A stretch of 64,000 nt of DNA from Bordetella genomosp. 10 (lineage in GTDB: Bacteria > Pseudomonadota > Gammaproteobacteria > Burkholderiales > Burkholderiaceae_B). This document shows, piece after piece, positions 1-9,146 of the stretch (positions are counted from its first letter, which is position 1; each line of letters opens with the position of its first letter). The notes under the pieces are model-generated. The model saw only the letters and a program-made list of their open reading frames with translations. It was not told where the DNA came from and ran no database searches. The stretch covers positions 1,488,001 through 1,552,000 of the forward strand of contig NZ_NEVM01000001.1 in NCBI RefSeq assembly GCF_002261225.1, given 5' to 3'. A program made the translations under genes and the position numbers.

Positions 1-1059
1 CGGCGCAGCCAGGGGGGCGGCATCGCCTTGTTCTATTTCGCGGGCCACGCGGCGGCGGTGGACGGCATCAACTACCTGTTCGGCGTCGATTTACCCGTTC
101 CCCTGGACGCCCTCACGGCCTCGCTGGCGCAACAGCGCGGGTTGAGCCTGCAGAACGTCACGCTGGCGCTGCGCCGCGCCGGCGTGCGCGCGCGACTGCT
201 CGTTATCGACGCTTGCCGCACTGCGTTGACGCGCGGTCCGGCCGCCGGCGGCCTGGCGCGCGCCGTGCCGGCGGGTGGCGAACTGGTGGCATATTCGACC
301 CAGCCGGGCGCGACCGCGGAGGACGGATTCGGCGACGGCGGCCCGCCGCACAGCCCTTATGCGTATTACTTCGCACAGGCGCTGGACGCGGCCGACGGCG
401 GGGCGGCGGTGGAGAATATCTTCAAGCAGTTGACCGCCGACGTGCAGGTGGCGACGTCCTACCGCCAGGTGCCCCATTACGAAAGCAGCCTGGTCGGCAC
501 CGTGCGCCTGGCGGCCCTCGAAGACGCCCACACCGTCGCGACGCCGCGGGCGGGCGGCGCGGCCTCCGGTTCGGCGGGGCGGGGCGCCGCCCCCTCGCTG
601 GGGCCGGACCTGATCCGGCGGCGCATGACGGAATGGGAGCGCGAGATCGAATTCGGCGCGCGCTATGTCGACGAGCCCCGCTACGCGGCCTTGCAGGCCA
701 GGGCCAAGGCGGGCGACGTGGTGGCGCTGACCACGCTGGGATTGATCGCGGAGTCCGGCACGCACGGCCAGGCCAATGAAAAGCAGGCGGTCGCCTGGTA
801 CCGGCGCGCCGTGCAGCGGGATTTCGTGCCGGCCAAGACCTATCTTGGCGAATTGGTCGCCATGGGGCGCGGCGCGCCCAGGAACTACGGCCAGGCCGAG
901 CGCTTGTTCCAGGAGGCCGCCGGCGCCGGCCATCAACGGGCCGCCCTCGACCTGTTCGACGTGCGCGCCCGCATGGGGCAGGCCCCGGATCCTTCGGACC
1001 TGGCGTCGGTGTTCCAGCAGATCATCCGCGACCAGGGCGCGGCCTTGCCGCGCCCGTAA
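1..1059 (+). CDS. Caspase-like peptidase (C14 fold) with SEL1 repeats, 5' end missing
   Basis: The reading frame is open from the first base, so the true start lies left of the window. The visible part begins inside a caspase-like p20 domain: FYFAGHA near the edge carries the expected catalytic His, and VIDACR about 60 residues later carries the expected Cys, the His-Cys dyad of peptidase family C14. Downstream are AYYFAQAL and a region up to about residue 165 that completes the domain, then a Gly/Ala-rich linker. The last third (LTTLGLIAESG, AVAWYRRAVQ, AERLFQEAAGAGH) looks like two or three SEL1/TPR-like helical repeats. Bacterial proteins of this build are usually exported or regulatory; the substrate cannot be told. 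The next gene is convergent. Family call is confident, function is not. Confidence 0.8.
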   Translation, partial: RRSQGGGIALFYFAGHAAAVDGINYLFGVDLPVPLDALTASLAQQRGLSLQNVTLALRRAGVRARLLVIDACRTALTRGPAAGGLARAVPAGGELVAYSTQPGATAEDGFGDGGPPHSPYAYYFAQALDAADGGAAVENIFKQLTADVQVATSYRQVPHYESSLVGTVRLAALEDAHTVATPRAGGAASGSAGRGAAPSLGPDLIRRRMTEWEREIEFGARYVDEPRYAALQARAKAGDVVALTTLGLIAESGTHGQANEKQAVAWYRRAVQRDFVPAKTYLGELVAMGRGAPRNYGQAERLFQEAAGAGHQRAALDLFDVRARMGQAPDPSDLASVFQQIIRDQGAALPRP

Positions 1060-1094
1060 GGCTCGACGCCATGGGCTATATATACCCGTCCGGC

Positions 1095-1919
1095 CTACTC
1101 GTCCTTCATCTTCACCGGGTTGGCCTGATCGGCCTTCAGGCCGGCCGTATTGACCTTGCCGACCGGCGCCTCGATCGCGTCCAGGTCGGCGCCGCCGCCA
1201 CCGCCGCCCGAGGCCACGGCCGGCGCGGCGACGGCATCCAGGTCGGCGGCGGCCGGGGCGGCCACCGCATCGAGATTGGAGGCGCTGTCGGCGGGTTTGG
1301 ACGCCGGCTTGCGCGCCGTCCTGACAGGGGCCTTCTTCTTCGCCACGGCGGGCTTGGCCATCGCCAGGGTGCGGGTGTACAGATTGCCGTCCTGGTAGAC
1401 CAGGATGTAGGGGTCTCCCACGCGCGGTCGGACCGTCTGGCGCGCGGTCCATTGGCCGTTGACCACATTGAAGGCCAGCGGCGCCTCGCAACTGCGATAG
1501 CTGTTCTGCCATTTGCGCGACTGGCCGCCCATGACCTGGTAGATGCTGTACACGTGGGCGCAATCGGCCTGCGGCACGTCCAGGGTGATGAGCGTGGCGC
1601 CCGCCACGTCGGCCACGTTGGCCACCGTGGGCGCGGCGTTCTTGGGCAGGCCCAGATCCATCACCTTGCGCTGCTGGTACAGCTTGATGTCATAGCTGCC
1701 GTCCACGTAGCGGCGCCGCGCCGCGCGCTCGCCGTTGACCGTGAAGGTCTGCTGGTCCTGGGCCAGCACTTCACCGAAGTCCAGGGTCATGTTGCCGTTG
1801 CCATTGCTGACGCAGCCCGCCAGGAGCGCGGTCAATCCCGCGGCCGCCGCGGCGATCAGCCGGCGCGCGGCCATGCCGATCGCGCCTCGTTGTTCTGGTA
1901 CTGCTCCGGTCGTCTGCAT
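1095..1919 (-). CDS. Putative outer-membrane lipoprotein, uncharacterised
   Basis: The 274-residue product has a lipoprotein signal peptide ending in LTALLAGC, with Cys at about residue 36, so it should be lipidated and membrane-anchored. The first ATG is preceded by AAGGG at good spacing. A second ATG at 1874 gives a more typical signal (MAARRLIAAAAAGL) and could be the true start. The mature part to about residue 200 contains conserved-looking stretches (VYSIYQVMGG, DPYILVYQDGNLYTR) but I do not recognise a family. The C-terminal 80 residues are low-complexity, with Lys/Ala-rich sequence followed by repeats of the type LDAVAAPA and a poly-Gly run, likely a flexible tail. Convergent with the caspase-like gene and divergent from the next gene. 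Confidence 0.75.
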   Translation of the reverse strand: MQTTGAVPEQRGAIGMAARRLIAAAAAGLTALLAGCVSNGNGNMTLDFGEVLAQDQQTFTVNGERAARRRYVDGSYDIKLYQQRKVMDLGLPKNAAPTVANVADVAGATLITLDVPQADCAHVYSIYQVMGGQSRKWQNSYRSCEAPLAFNVVNGQWTARQTVRPRVGDPYILVYQDGNLYTRTLAMAKPAVAKKKAPVRTARKPASKPADSASNLDAVAAPAAADLDAVAAPAVASGGGGGGADLDAIEAPVGKVNTAGLKADQANPVKMKDE

Positions 1920-1966
1920 GGCTAACCCTTAATAGCGGCGGCATGCCCGCGCACAAATATGCACGA

Positions 1967-1995
1967 GTGATGCGAATTACATCAAAATGTATAAT
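1967..1995 (+). promoter_or_regulatory. Candidate sigma-70 promoter for the 2037 gene
   Basis: A perfect TATAAT at 1990-1995 sits about 40 bases before the ATG at 2037. A poor -35 match (GTGATG, 1967-1972) lies 17 bases upstream. The area is clearly richer in A/T than the flanks. The -10 is convincing, the -35 is not. Confidence 0.5.
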
Positions 1996-2036
1996 TGGTG
2001 CCGAAGTTTACAAGGTTTAGCGGGGTTGGAGAGGAA

Positions 2037-3953
2037 ATGAAAAAAGTCTGCATGGTCGCCGCCCTGGCGGCCTGCTTTGGCGCACCGGCGGTCCATGCCG
2101 AGGCTTATCGCCTGGCCTATTCCAAAGCTGAGAACATCGAGATATTCATCGACCATGCGGGCGCCGCATGGTGCAGCCCGCACCTGGCGCTGCGCGCGGT
2201 CTATGGCGGCGCGCCCGACCCGGCCGCGCTGGCCCGCCTGTTGCCCAAGGTGGGCGTGCTGCTGGGCAAGCAATGTCCCCAGGCCGTCGACCTGCGCTGG
2301 ACGGCGACCGACAAGTCGGGCCGGCTGACCGGGCAGGGCGGTAGCGCCCAAGCTGCCGGTTGGACGCTGCAGGCCGACGCCGCGCCGGCTACGCAGGCGG
2401 CGCCCGTGGCCGCCGGCGCCGCGCCGGCGGCAGCCCAGTCCCCCGCCGCGGCTACCGTGCCGCCCTCTCCCGTTGCCGCCGCGCCCGCGGCTCCGGCCCT
2501 TGCGCCGGCAACCGCCGCTCAAACCGCCGCCCCGGCTACGCCCGTCGCTCCCGCGACCGCCGCTCCCCAGTCCGTCGCCGCCGCCCCGCCGCCCGCGGCG
2601 CCGGCTGCCCCGCAACCCGCGGCGGCCACCGCGCCCCAGGCCGCCGCGTCCGTTGTCCCGCAGTCCTCGGCTCCCGCGTTGGCGGCCCCATCCCCCGCCG
2701 CCGTGCCGGCCCCCGTGGCCGCCCGCATCGCCGGCTGGAATCCGCCGGCGCCCGATCAGGTGCTGGCCGGCACCAGGCTGCTCAAGGTCATGCAGGACCA
2801 GAATGGCTGCAAGGTCGTTTCCACCTTCAACTTCGGCGACATCCCGCAGAATTACGTGACGCTGAAGTCCGAAGGCCTGGCTTGCGACGCCCAGGGCTAT
2901 CTCACCGGCAAGGGCAAGCTGCGCCTGGAGCGCTCTGACGGCGCCCGCCTGGGACAGACCGGCGACATCTGGCTGGTGGGCGGTTTTCCCTTCATCAACA
3001 ACGTCAACGCCTCCCGATTGGCGCATGTCGCCGATAACGGCACGCTCTGGTTCGACCTGGGCGGCGACGGCACGCGTTTCCAATACCTGGCGCGCGGTTC
3101 GCGCAGGACTTACGGCAATGGCCTGGATGCGTGGGCGGTGGACCGCATCGACGTGCTGACCACCCAGTCCGATGCCTTCCGCAACGCTGCCGATATCAAG
3201 GTGGCCGTGGACCAGGCCTTGCGCGTGGCCGGCACGGTCTTGCCGCAGGGCGGCCAAGTGCGCCTCGTGTTCGCGGACAACTTTGACCGCGGCATCGTCG
3301 CCGACAACGGCGACAGCCTGGTCTACATGATCGACGCCAACCGCTCGGTGAGCTGGCGCGGCGACGTGGTCGGCGAATGGCGCTACAACCTGCAGTACGC
3401 ACAGAACTTCCTGTTCCGCCGCGATGAGCTGGCCGCGCGCAAGAAGCGTGACGAACTGCGCCAGCAGGCCTATCGCGAAAGGGACAACCTGCGCCAGTAC
3501 GACAACCTGGTGGAGCAGGCCAGGCAGAATGCCGGCGGCATGCTTGCGAATATGCAGCAGAGCCCGCGCTACACGCCCGTGATCGGATCGGAGTACGCCG
3601 GGATGATGGAAGGCAGGGCCCGGCCTGTCCGCCTGGTCGTGCATGTCGACGGCGACAAGGACCAGGATGCCGTGCTGGACTGGCCGTACGACATGCGCCT
3701 GGTCGGCCAGAAGAATCTGAAGAAGGGTTGGTATCTGGTCTCCGGCCAGACCCGTCTGGACACCGGGCGCAAGGACGACGACGGCCTGCCGCTGACCCTG
3801 TTGACCCTGGACAAGAATGCGCCATTTGCCTGCCAGAAGGATGGCTGCGCCGACCTCAACGATCCGCTGGTCGGCGCCCGCATGATGCTGGGCCTGCCCG
3901 ACTGGACGCCCGAAAAGGCCCGCGAAATCATTCAACAGGCCGAGCAGCCCTGA
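2037..3953 (+). CDS. Exported protein with Ala/Pro-rich linker, unknown function
   Basis: I chose the ATG at 2037 because it is preceded by AGAGGA and begins a clean Sec signal peptide (MKKVCMVAALAACFGAPAVHA); a longer frame starts with TTG at 1995 and lacks these. The 638-residue product has a small N-terminal domain (about 22-110) with Cys at 46 and 80, an Ala/Pro/Gln-rich linker (about 115-230), and a larger C-terminal domain. The latter includes a highly charged, probably helical stretch (DELAARKKRDELRQQAYRE) around 465-500. The two-domain plan suggests an envelope protein that spans a distance, for example across peptidoglycan. I do not recognise the family. The next gene begins 20 bases after the stop and is probably co-transcribed. 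A minus-strand open frame of the same size is a codon-bias shadow. Confidence 0.75.
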   Translation: MKKVCMVAALAACFGAPAVHAEAYRLAYSKAENIEIFIDHAGAAWCSPHLALRAVYGGAPDPAALARLLPKVGVLLGKQCPQAVDLRWTATDKSGRLTGQGGSAQAAGWTLQADAAPATQAAPVAAGAAPAAAQSPAAATVPPSPVAAAPAAPALAPATAAQTAAPATPVAPATAAPQSVAAAPPPAAPAAPQPAAATAPQAAASVVPQSSAPALAAPSPAAVPAPVAARIAGWNPPAPDQVLAGTRLLKVMQDQNGCKVVSTFNFGDIPQNYVTLKSEGLACDAQGYLTGKGKLRLERSDGARLGQTGDIWLVGGFPFINNVNASRLAHVADNGTLWFDLGGDGTRFQYLARGSRRTYGNGLDAWAVDRIDVLTTQSDAFRNAADIKVAVDQALRVAGTVLPQGGQVRLVFADNFDRGIVADNGDSLVYMIDANRSVSWRGDVVGEWRYNLQYAQNFLFRRDELAARKKRDELRQQAYRERDNLRQYDNLVEQARQNAGGMLANMQQSPRYTPVIGSEYAGMMEGRARPVRLVVHVDGDKDQDAVLDWPYDMRLVGQKNLKKGWYLVSGQTRLDTGRKDDDGLPLTLLTLDKNAPFACQKDGCADLNDPLVGARMMLGLPDWTPEKAREIIQQAEQP

Positions 3954-3973
3954 TACCCGACGGACAGAGATAG

Positions 3974-6527
<2,554 letters not shown>

Positions 6528-6574
6528 GCGCCGGCTGCGAGAAGGGGGGGCCTTGGCCTTGGCCCCTGCCCAGC

Positions 6575-6619
6575 GACAAAAAAAACGCTGCATGGTCGCC
6601 CATGCAGCGTTTTTTTGTC
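6575..6619. terminator. Bidirectional intrinsic terminator after serS
   Basis: A near-perfect inverted repeat (left arm 6575-6595, loop 6596-6599, right arm 6600-6619) has a GC core (CGCTGCATGG) flanked by eight A on one side and seven T on the other. It can therefore stop transcripts from serS and from the convergent minus-strand gene at 6696-7040. Confidence 0.92.
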
Positions 6620-6695
6620 CTCTTATCGTCGTGTGCCAGGCCTCGGTGCGGAGGCCTGGCGGGCCATGCGCGGCGCACGGTACGCGCCGCCGCGC

Positions 6696-7040
6696 TTAGC
6701 GGTGCCAGCCCGGGCCGCCACGGTAAGGGCCGGGGCCGCCGTGGTAATAACGGGGCCCGCCACGGTAGCCACCGTGCCACCCGCCGTAGATGACGGGGCC
6801 GGGGTAGTAATAGGGACGGGGAGCCACTATCACGGGCGGGGGCGCATATACCGGCGCCGGGGCCACGTAGACGGGAGGCGGGGGCGCCACGTAAACCGGC
6901 GCGGGCGCTACATAGGCGGGCGGTCCGACCACCAGCGGCGGCACGCCGATGGCGATGCCGACATCCACTCGCGCCATGGCCGCGCTGGAAATCATCAGGG
7001 CGGCGGCCCCCATCCCTGCAATCAGCCAATGCTTTTTCAT
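6696..7040 (-). CDS. Small secreted Pro/Gly/Tyr-rich repeat protein
   Basis: The 114-residue product has a Sec signal peptide (MKKHWLIAGMGAAALMISSAAMA). The mature part begins with VDVGIAIGVPPLVVGPPAYV and continues with repeats of the type APVYVAPPP, then a Gly/Tyr/His-rich tail (GGYRGGPRYYHGGPGPYRGG). This build is common for small exported proteins in Burkholderiales, of unknown role; the low-complexity tail may be unfolded or metal-binding, but no function can be assigned. It converges on serS and shares its terminator. Confidence 0.72.
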   Translation of the reverse strand: MKKHWLIAGMGAAALMISSAAMARVDVGIAIGVPPLVVGPPAYVAPAPVYVAPPPPVYVAPAPVYAPPPVIVAPRPYYYPGPVIYGGWHGGYRGGPRYYHGGPGPYRGGPGWHR

Positions 7041-7505
7041 GATGTACCTACGCTTTGCCGTCTAGCGGCCAAGTTAATAATCAACGGCCTCATTGTCCGT
7101 CAAACCACCTCATCTGTACCTTGCAAACTCCACAGAAGTGGCGACAAACCACTACAATTCCCAGGAGAGATTGGGGTTTTTTGTGGTTTTGAGGCTTCTT
7201 GAGGATTTGACCGCCGAGGGACGCATCGGGTTCCGAAATCCGGTGAAACAGGTGGGCCATAAAGGGGTGGCGGGCAGTGCTTTTTCATTTTCTTACATAT
7301 CGGATAATGGACGGAAAGTGGGGGGACCAGAGACGCAAGCAGCGCAGGGCGTCACTCATTTTGAAATTACTGTTCGCTTTTCCTTGCATCTACGCAATAA
7401 AGGTGTCGAATCAGGTCGGCACAATCCTGTCCTGACTGATACGCCTCAGCGCCGTCCATGGTGGGAACGGTGGAGCGGTCGGTTCTGCTCCAGGGGAATC
7501 GCATC
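7041..7505. other. Intergenic region, no convincing gene
   Basis: This 465-base gap is noticeably richer in A/T than its surroundings. It should contain the promoter of the minus-strand gene ending at 6696 (an A/T-rich patch near 7070-7082) and of the plus-strand gene at 7506. A plus-strand open frame crosses it from 7093, but its translation resembles no protein and its codon use is unlike the neighbours. A partial inverted repeat (AAACCAC near 7147 and GTGGTTT near 7183) encloses a run of six T, which could be a weak stem-loop. I cannot assign more. Confidence 0.4.
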
Positions 7506-7757
7506 ATGAATACTCGAACGGTCAATGGTTTCCGGGTGCGTTGCGCGGTCGAGGCCGTGAATCGCAAGTACCTGATCCAGGTCTGGACGCGCAAGGTCGG
7601 CGCCAATGCGCCGGAGAAGTGCTGGCCCTTGATGGACGTGGACGGGCGCGCGTTCTCCAACCAGGACGAAGCGGAGGCGCGTTGCGCCATGCTGTTCAAG
7701 GGCATCCGCGGCGTACGCGCCAATGGCGAGCCGGAGTATTCGCGCGGCGCCGCCTGA
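7506..7757 (+). CDS. Small hypothetical protein
   Basis: The ATG at 7506 follows AGGGGA at good spacing and was preferred over an upstream in-frame ATG at 7458 that lacks a binding site. The 83-residue product is soluble, with two predicted beta strands (GFRVRCAVEAVNRKYLIQVW), a loop containing two charged/aromatic patches, and a C-terminal helix (SNQDEAEARCAMLFKGIRGV). No known family is recognised. Its plan resembles the small protein at 26806-27078 (see findings). The next gene starts 59 bases downstream on the same strand. Confidence 0.6.
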   Translation: MNTRTVNGFRVRCAVEAVNRKYLIQVWTRKVGANAPEKCWPLMDVDGRAFSNQDEAEARCAMLFKGIRGVRANGEPEYSRGAA

Positions 7758-7816
7758 ATCGACACTCCGCATCGTCCCCCTTACACTGCACCCTCGTCCA
7801 AGGGAGGGACGGCGGC

Positions 7817-8089
7817 GTGCAATATGAAAACCTGTACTGGGGCATGGCCACCATCGTGGGCCTGGCCATCGTCGGCGGCGGCCTGTTCGCCGCCGTCTTC
7901 CGCAATCGGGCAAATTCCCTGGGCGCTTGCGTGGTCCTGGCCACCCTGAATGCCTGTGGCGTCCTGCATTTCGCCGGCGACGGCCCCGTCGCCGACCAGG
8001 CCGTCTTGCTTGCCTGTGCGGCTTTCATGTTCACCCTGGTGATATCCGCGGCGGCGACGCTCGCCATGCGCCGGGTATTGCGGCGTTAG
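7817..8089 (+). CDS. Small membrane protein, three predicted helices
   Basis: The GTG at 7817 is preceded by AGGGAGG nine bases upstream; an ATG at 7844 is an alternative. The 90-residue product is very hydrophobic with three likely transmembrane segments (about residues 10-30, TIVGLAIVGGGLFAAVF; 36-57, LGACVVLATLNACGVLHFA; 63-84, AVLLACAAFMFTLVISAAA) and a short basic C-terminus (MRRVLRR) expected in the cytoplasm. Size and topology recall small subunits of Mrp-type antiporters, but no partner genes are present and I do not assign it. The longer frame from 7541 overlaps the preceding gene and is not supported. Confidence 0.55.
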   Translation: MQYENLYWGMATIVGLAIVGGGLFAAVFRNRANSLGACVVLATLNACGVLHFAGDGPVADQAVLLACAAFMFTLVISAAATLAMRRVLRR

Positions 8090-8121
8090 CGAACATCGGA
8101 ACGTTCTCGCCGGCGCCCGCG

Positions 8122-8240
8122 TAATGCGTGGGGCCGCGCTTGGCGTGCATGCCGGCATGATGCGCGGCGCCTGATGCGCAGAGTCGCGCTCGGTGCGTAG
8201 CCCGCATGATGCGTGGGCGGCGCTCGTTGTGCGCGCTCAT
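8122..8240. repeat. Degenerate tandem repeat, three units of about 35 bases
   Basis: Three related units (8122-8157, 8172-8206, 8207-8240) each begin TRATGCG and continue with a GC-rich segment containing CGCGCT or GGCGCT; a partial unit (8158-8171) lies between the first two. They fill most of the gap between the convergent genes ending at 8089 and 8269. Confidence 0.5.
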
Positions 8241-8268
8241 GTGCCTTGCGGCGCCTGCTCTGGCACCT

Positions 8269-8964
8269 TCAGACGCCGAAGCCGCATTCCCTGCGCAAGG
8301 ATGCCGATCCCGGTTCGCTCAAGGCGCGCACGAATTCCGTTGCCAGCGCGGGCGCGGCGGCGCGGGCGCAGACCGCGGCGGTGTAGACCGTGCTCAAGCC
8401 GCAGCCGGACGGCAGGTTGCCGACCAGCGTAACGCCCGGCGTATAGCGGATTTCCGTCACCTGGGTGCAGCCGACCAGCCCCGGCGTGCCGGCCTGGGCC
8501 ATGGCCGTCATCGCCGCGTTGCCGTTGGGATATTCGTGGATGCGGTCCGCCAGGGCCGCCGTGAGCCCCAGTTTGTCCAGGACGCCGGCGATGTGGATGC
8601 CGGCGGTGGACTGGGTCAGGTGCGGGACGTAGAGGCCGGCGCAAGCCAGCAGGGACGCGCGCAGGGCATCGCCGCTGCCGACGTCCACCGGCGGGCTGCC
8701 GGCGCAGACCGCCACGCCGGTTTCGACCCGGCCCAGCGGCCGCGCGCTGCCGTCGACCAGATGGCCCTGCCCGCTCAACTGGTCGATGAGGGTCTGCGAC
8801 AGGATCACCAGGTCGCATGGCGCGCCGGCCAGCAGTTTGTCGCGCATGGCGCCGACCGCGCCGAAGGTGGGCGCCAGCGTGCAGGCATGCGCGGCCTCGA
8901 AAGCCGGCCGCAGCCCGTTGACCACCGCTTGCGCGGCGCCGCCGCTGAATAAATGCAGTTCCAT
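8269..8964 (-). CDS. ModA-like substrate-binding protein without signal peptide
   Basis: The product (231 residues) starts directly with the first beta strand of a type-II periplasmic binding fold (MELHLFSGGAAQAVVNGL), followed by CDLVILSQTLIDQL and VAVCAGS segments typical of ModA/molybdate-binding-like proteins. AAGGA precedes the ATG at good spacing and no upstream signal-peptide frame exists, so the protein should be cytoplasmic. It sits downstream of, and on the same strand as, a molybdenum hydroxylase, a pairing seen in Burkholderiales. Inference: it may bind molybdate, or an organic ligand related to the hydroxylase substrate, rather than serve an ABC transporter, none of which is encoded nearby. 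Confidence 0.78.
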   Translation of the reverse strand: MELHLFSGGAAQAVVNGLRPAFEAAHACTLAPTFGAVGAMRDKLLAGAPCDLVILSQTLIDQLSGQGHLVDGSARPLGRVETGVAVCAGSPPVDVGSGDALRASLLACAGLYVPHLTQSTAGIHIAGVLDKLGLTAALADRIHEYPNGNAAMTAMAQAGTPGLVGCTQVTEIRYTPGVTLVGNLPSGCGLSTVYTAAVCARAAAPALATEFVRALSEPGSASLRRECGFGV

Positions 8965-9063
8965 CTCTTTCCTTCACGTTTGCCCCGGTCTAGTGGGCGG
9001 ACCGGGCAGATCTCAAAAAAAGGCCGGGCGCAAGCCTCGGTACTCATCCTGGGCGTAGCGGAT

Positions 9064-9140
9064 CCGGCTTTGCCGGTCCGCCAACGCCGCCCCCTTGAGG
9101 GGGCCGCGCGCAGCGCGGTAGGGGGTGGGCCCATTCTGGG
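9064..9140. repeat. Intergenic palindromic element (REP-like)
   Basis: Three consecutive dyads lie in the gap between 8965 and 9146: CCGGC-TTT-GCCGG (9064-9076), GCCCCC-TTGA-GGGGGC (9089-9104) and CCGCGC-GCA-GCGCGG (9104-9118). A G-rich tail follows. A related arrangement of C-rich hairpin and CGCTGCGCG occurs at 57605-57680. This kind of GC-rich palindromic filler is common between genes in Alcaligenaceae. Confidence 0.55.
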
Positions 9141-9146
9141 GTGGGC

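Noticed and set aside
1977..3935. A 652-codon minus-strand frame opposite the exported protein gene
   Set aside because: It is a codon-bias shadow: Gly/Arg/His-rich, with no signal or domain, while the plus strand has a promoter, ribosome site and signal peptide.
7093..7509. A 138-codon plus-strand frame in the A/T-rich gap
   Set aside because: No ribosome site at its start, no recognisable segment, and it runs into the ribosome site of the 7506 gene.
8090..8268. Possible CRISPR-like array
   Set aside because: Units are degenerate and contiguous without spacers, and no cas genes exist in the window.
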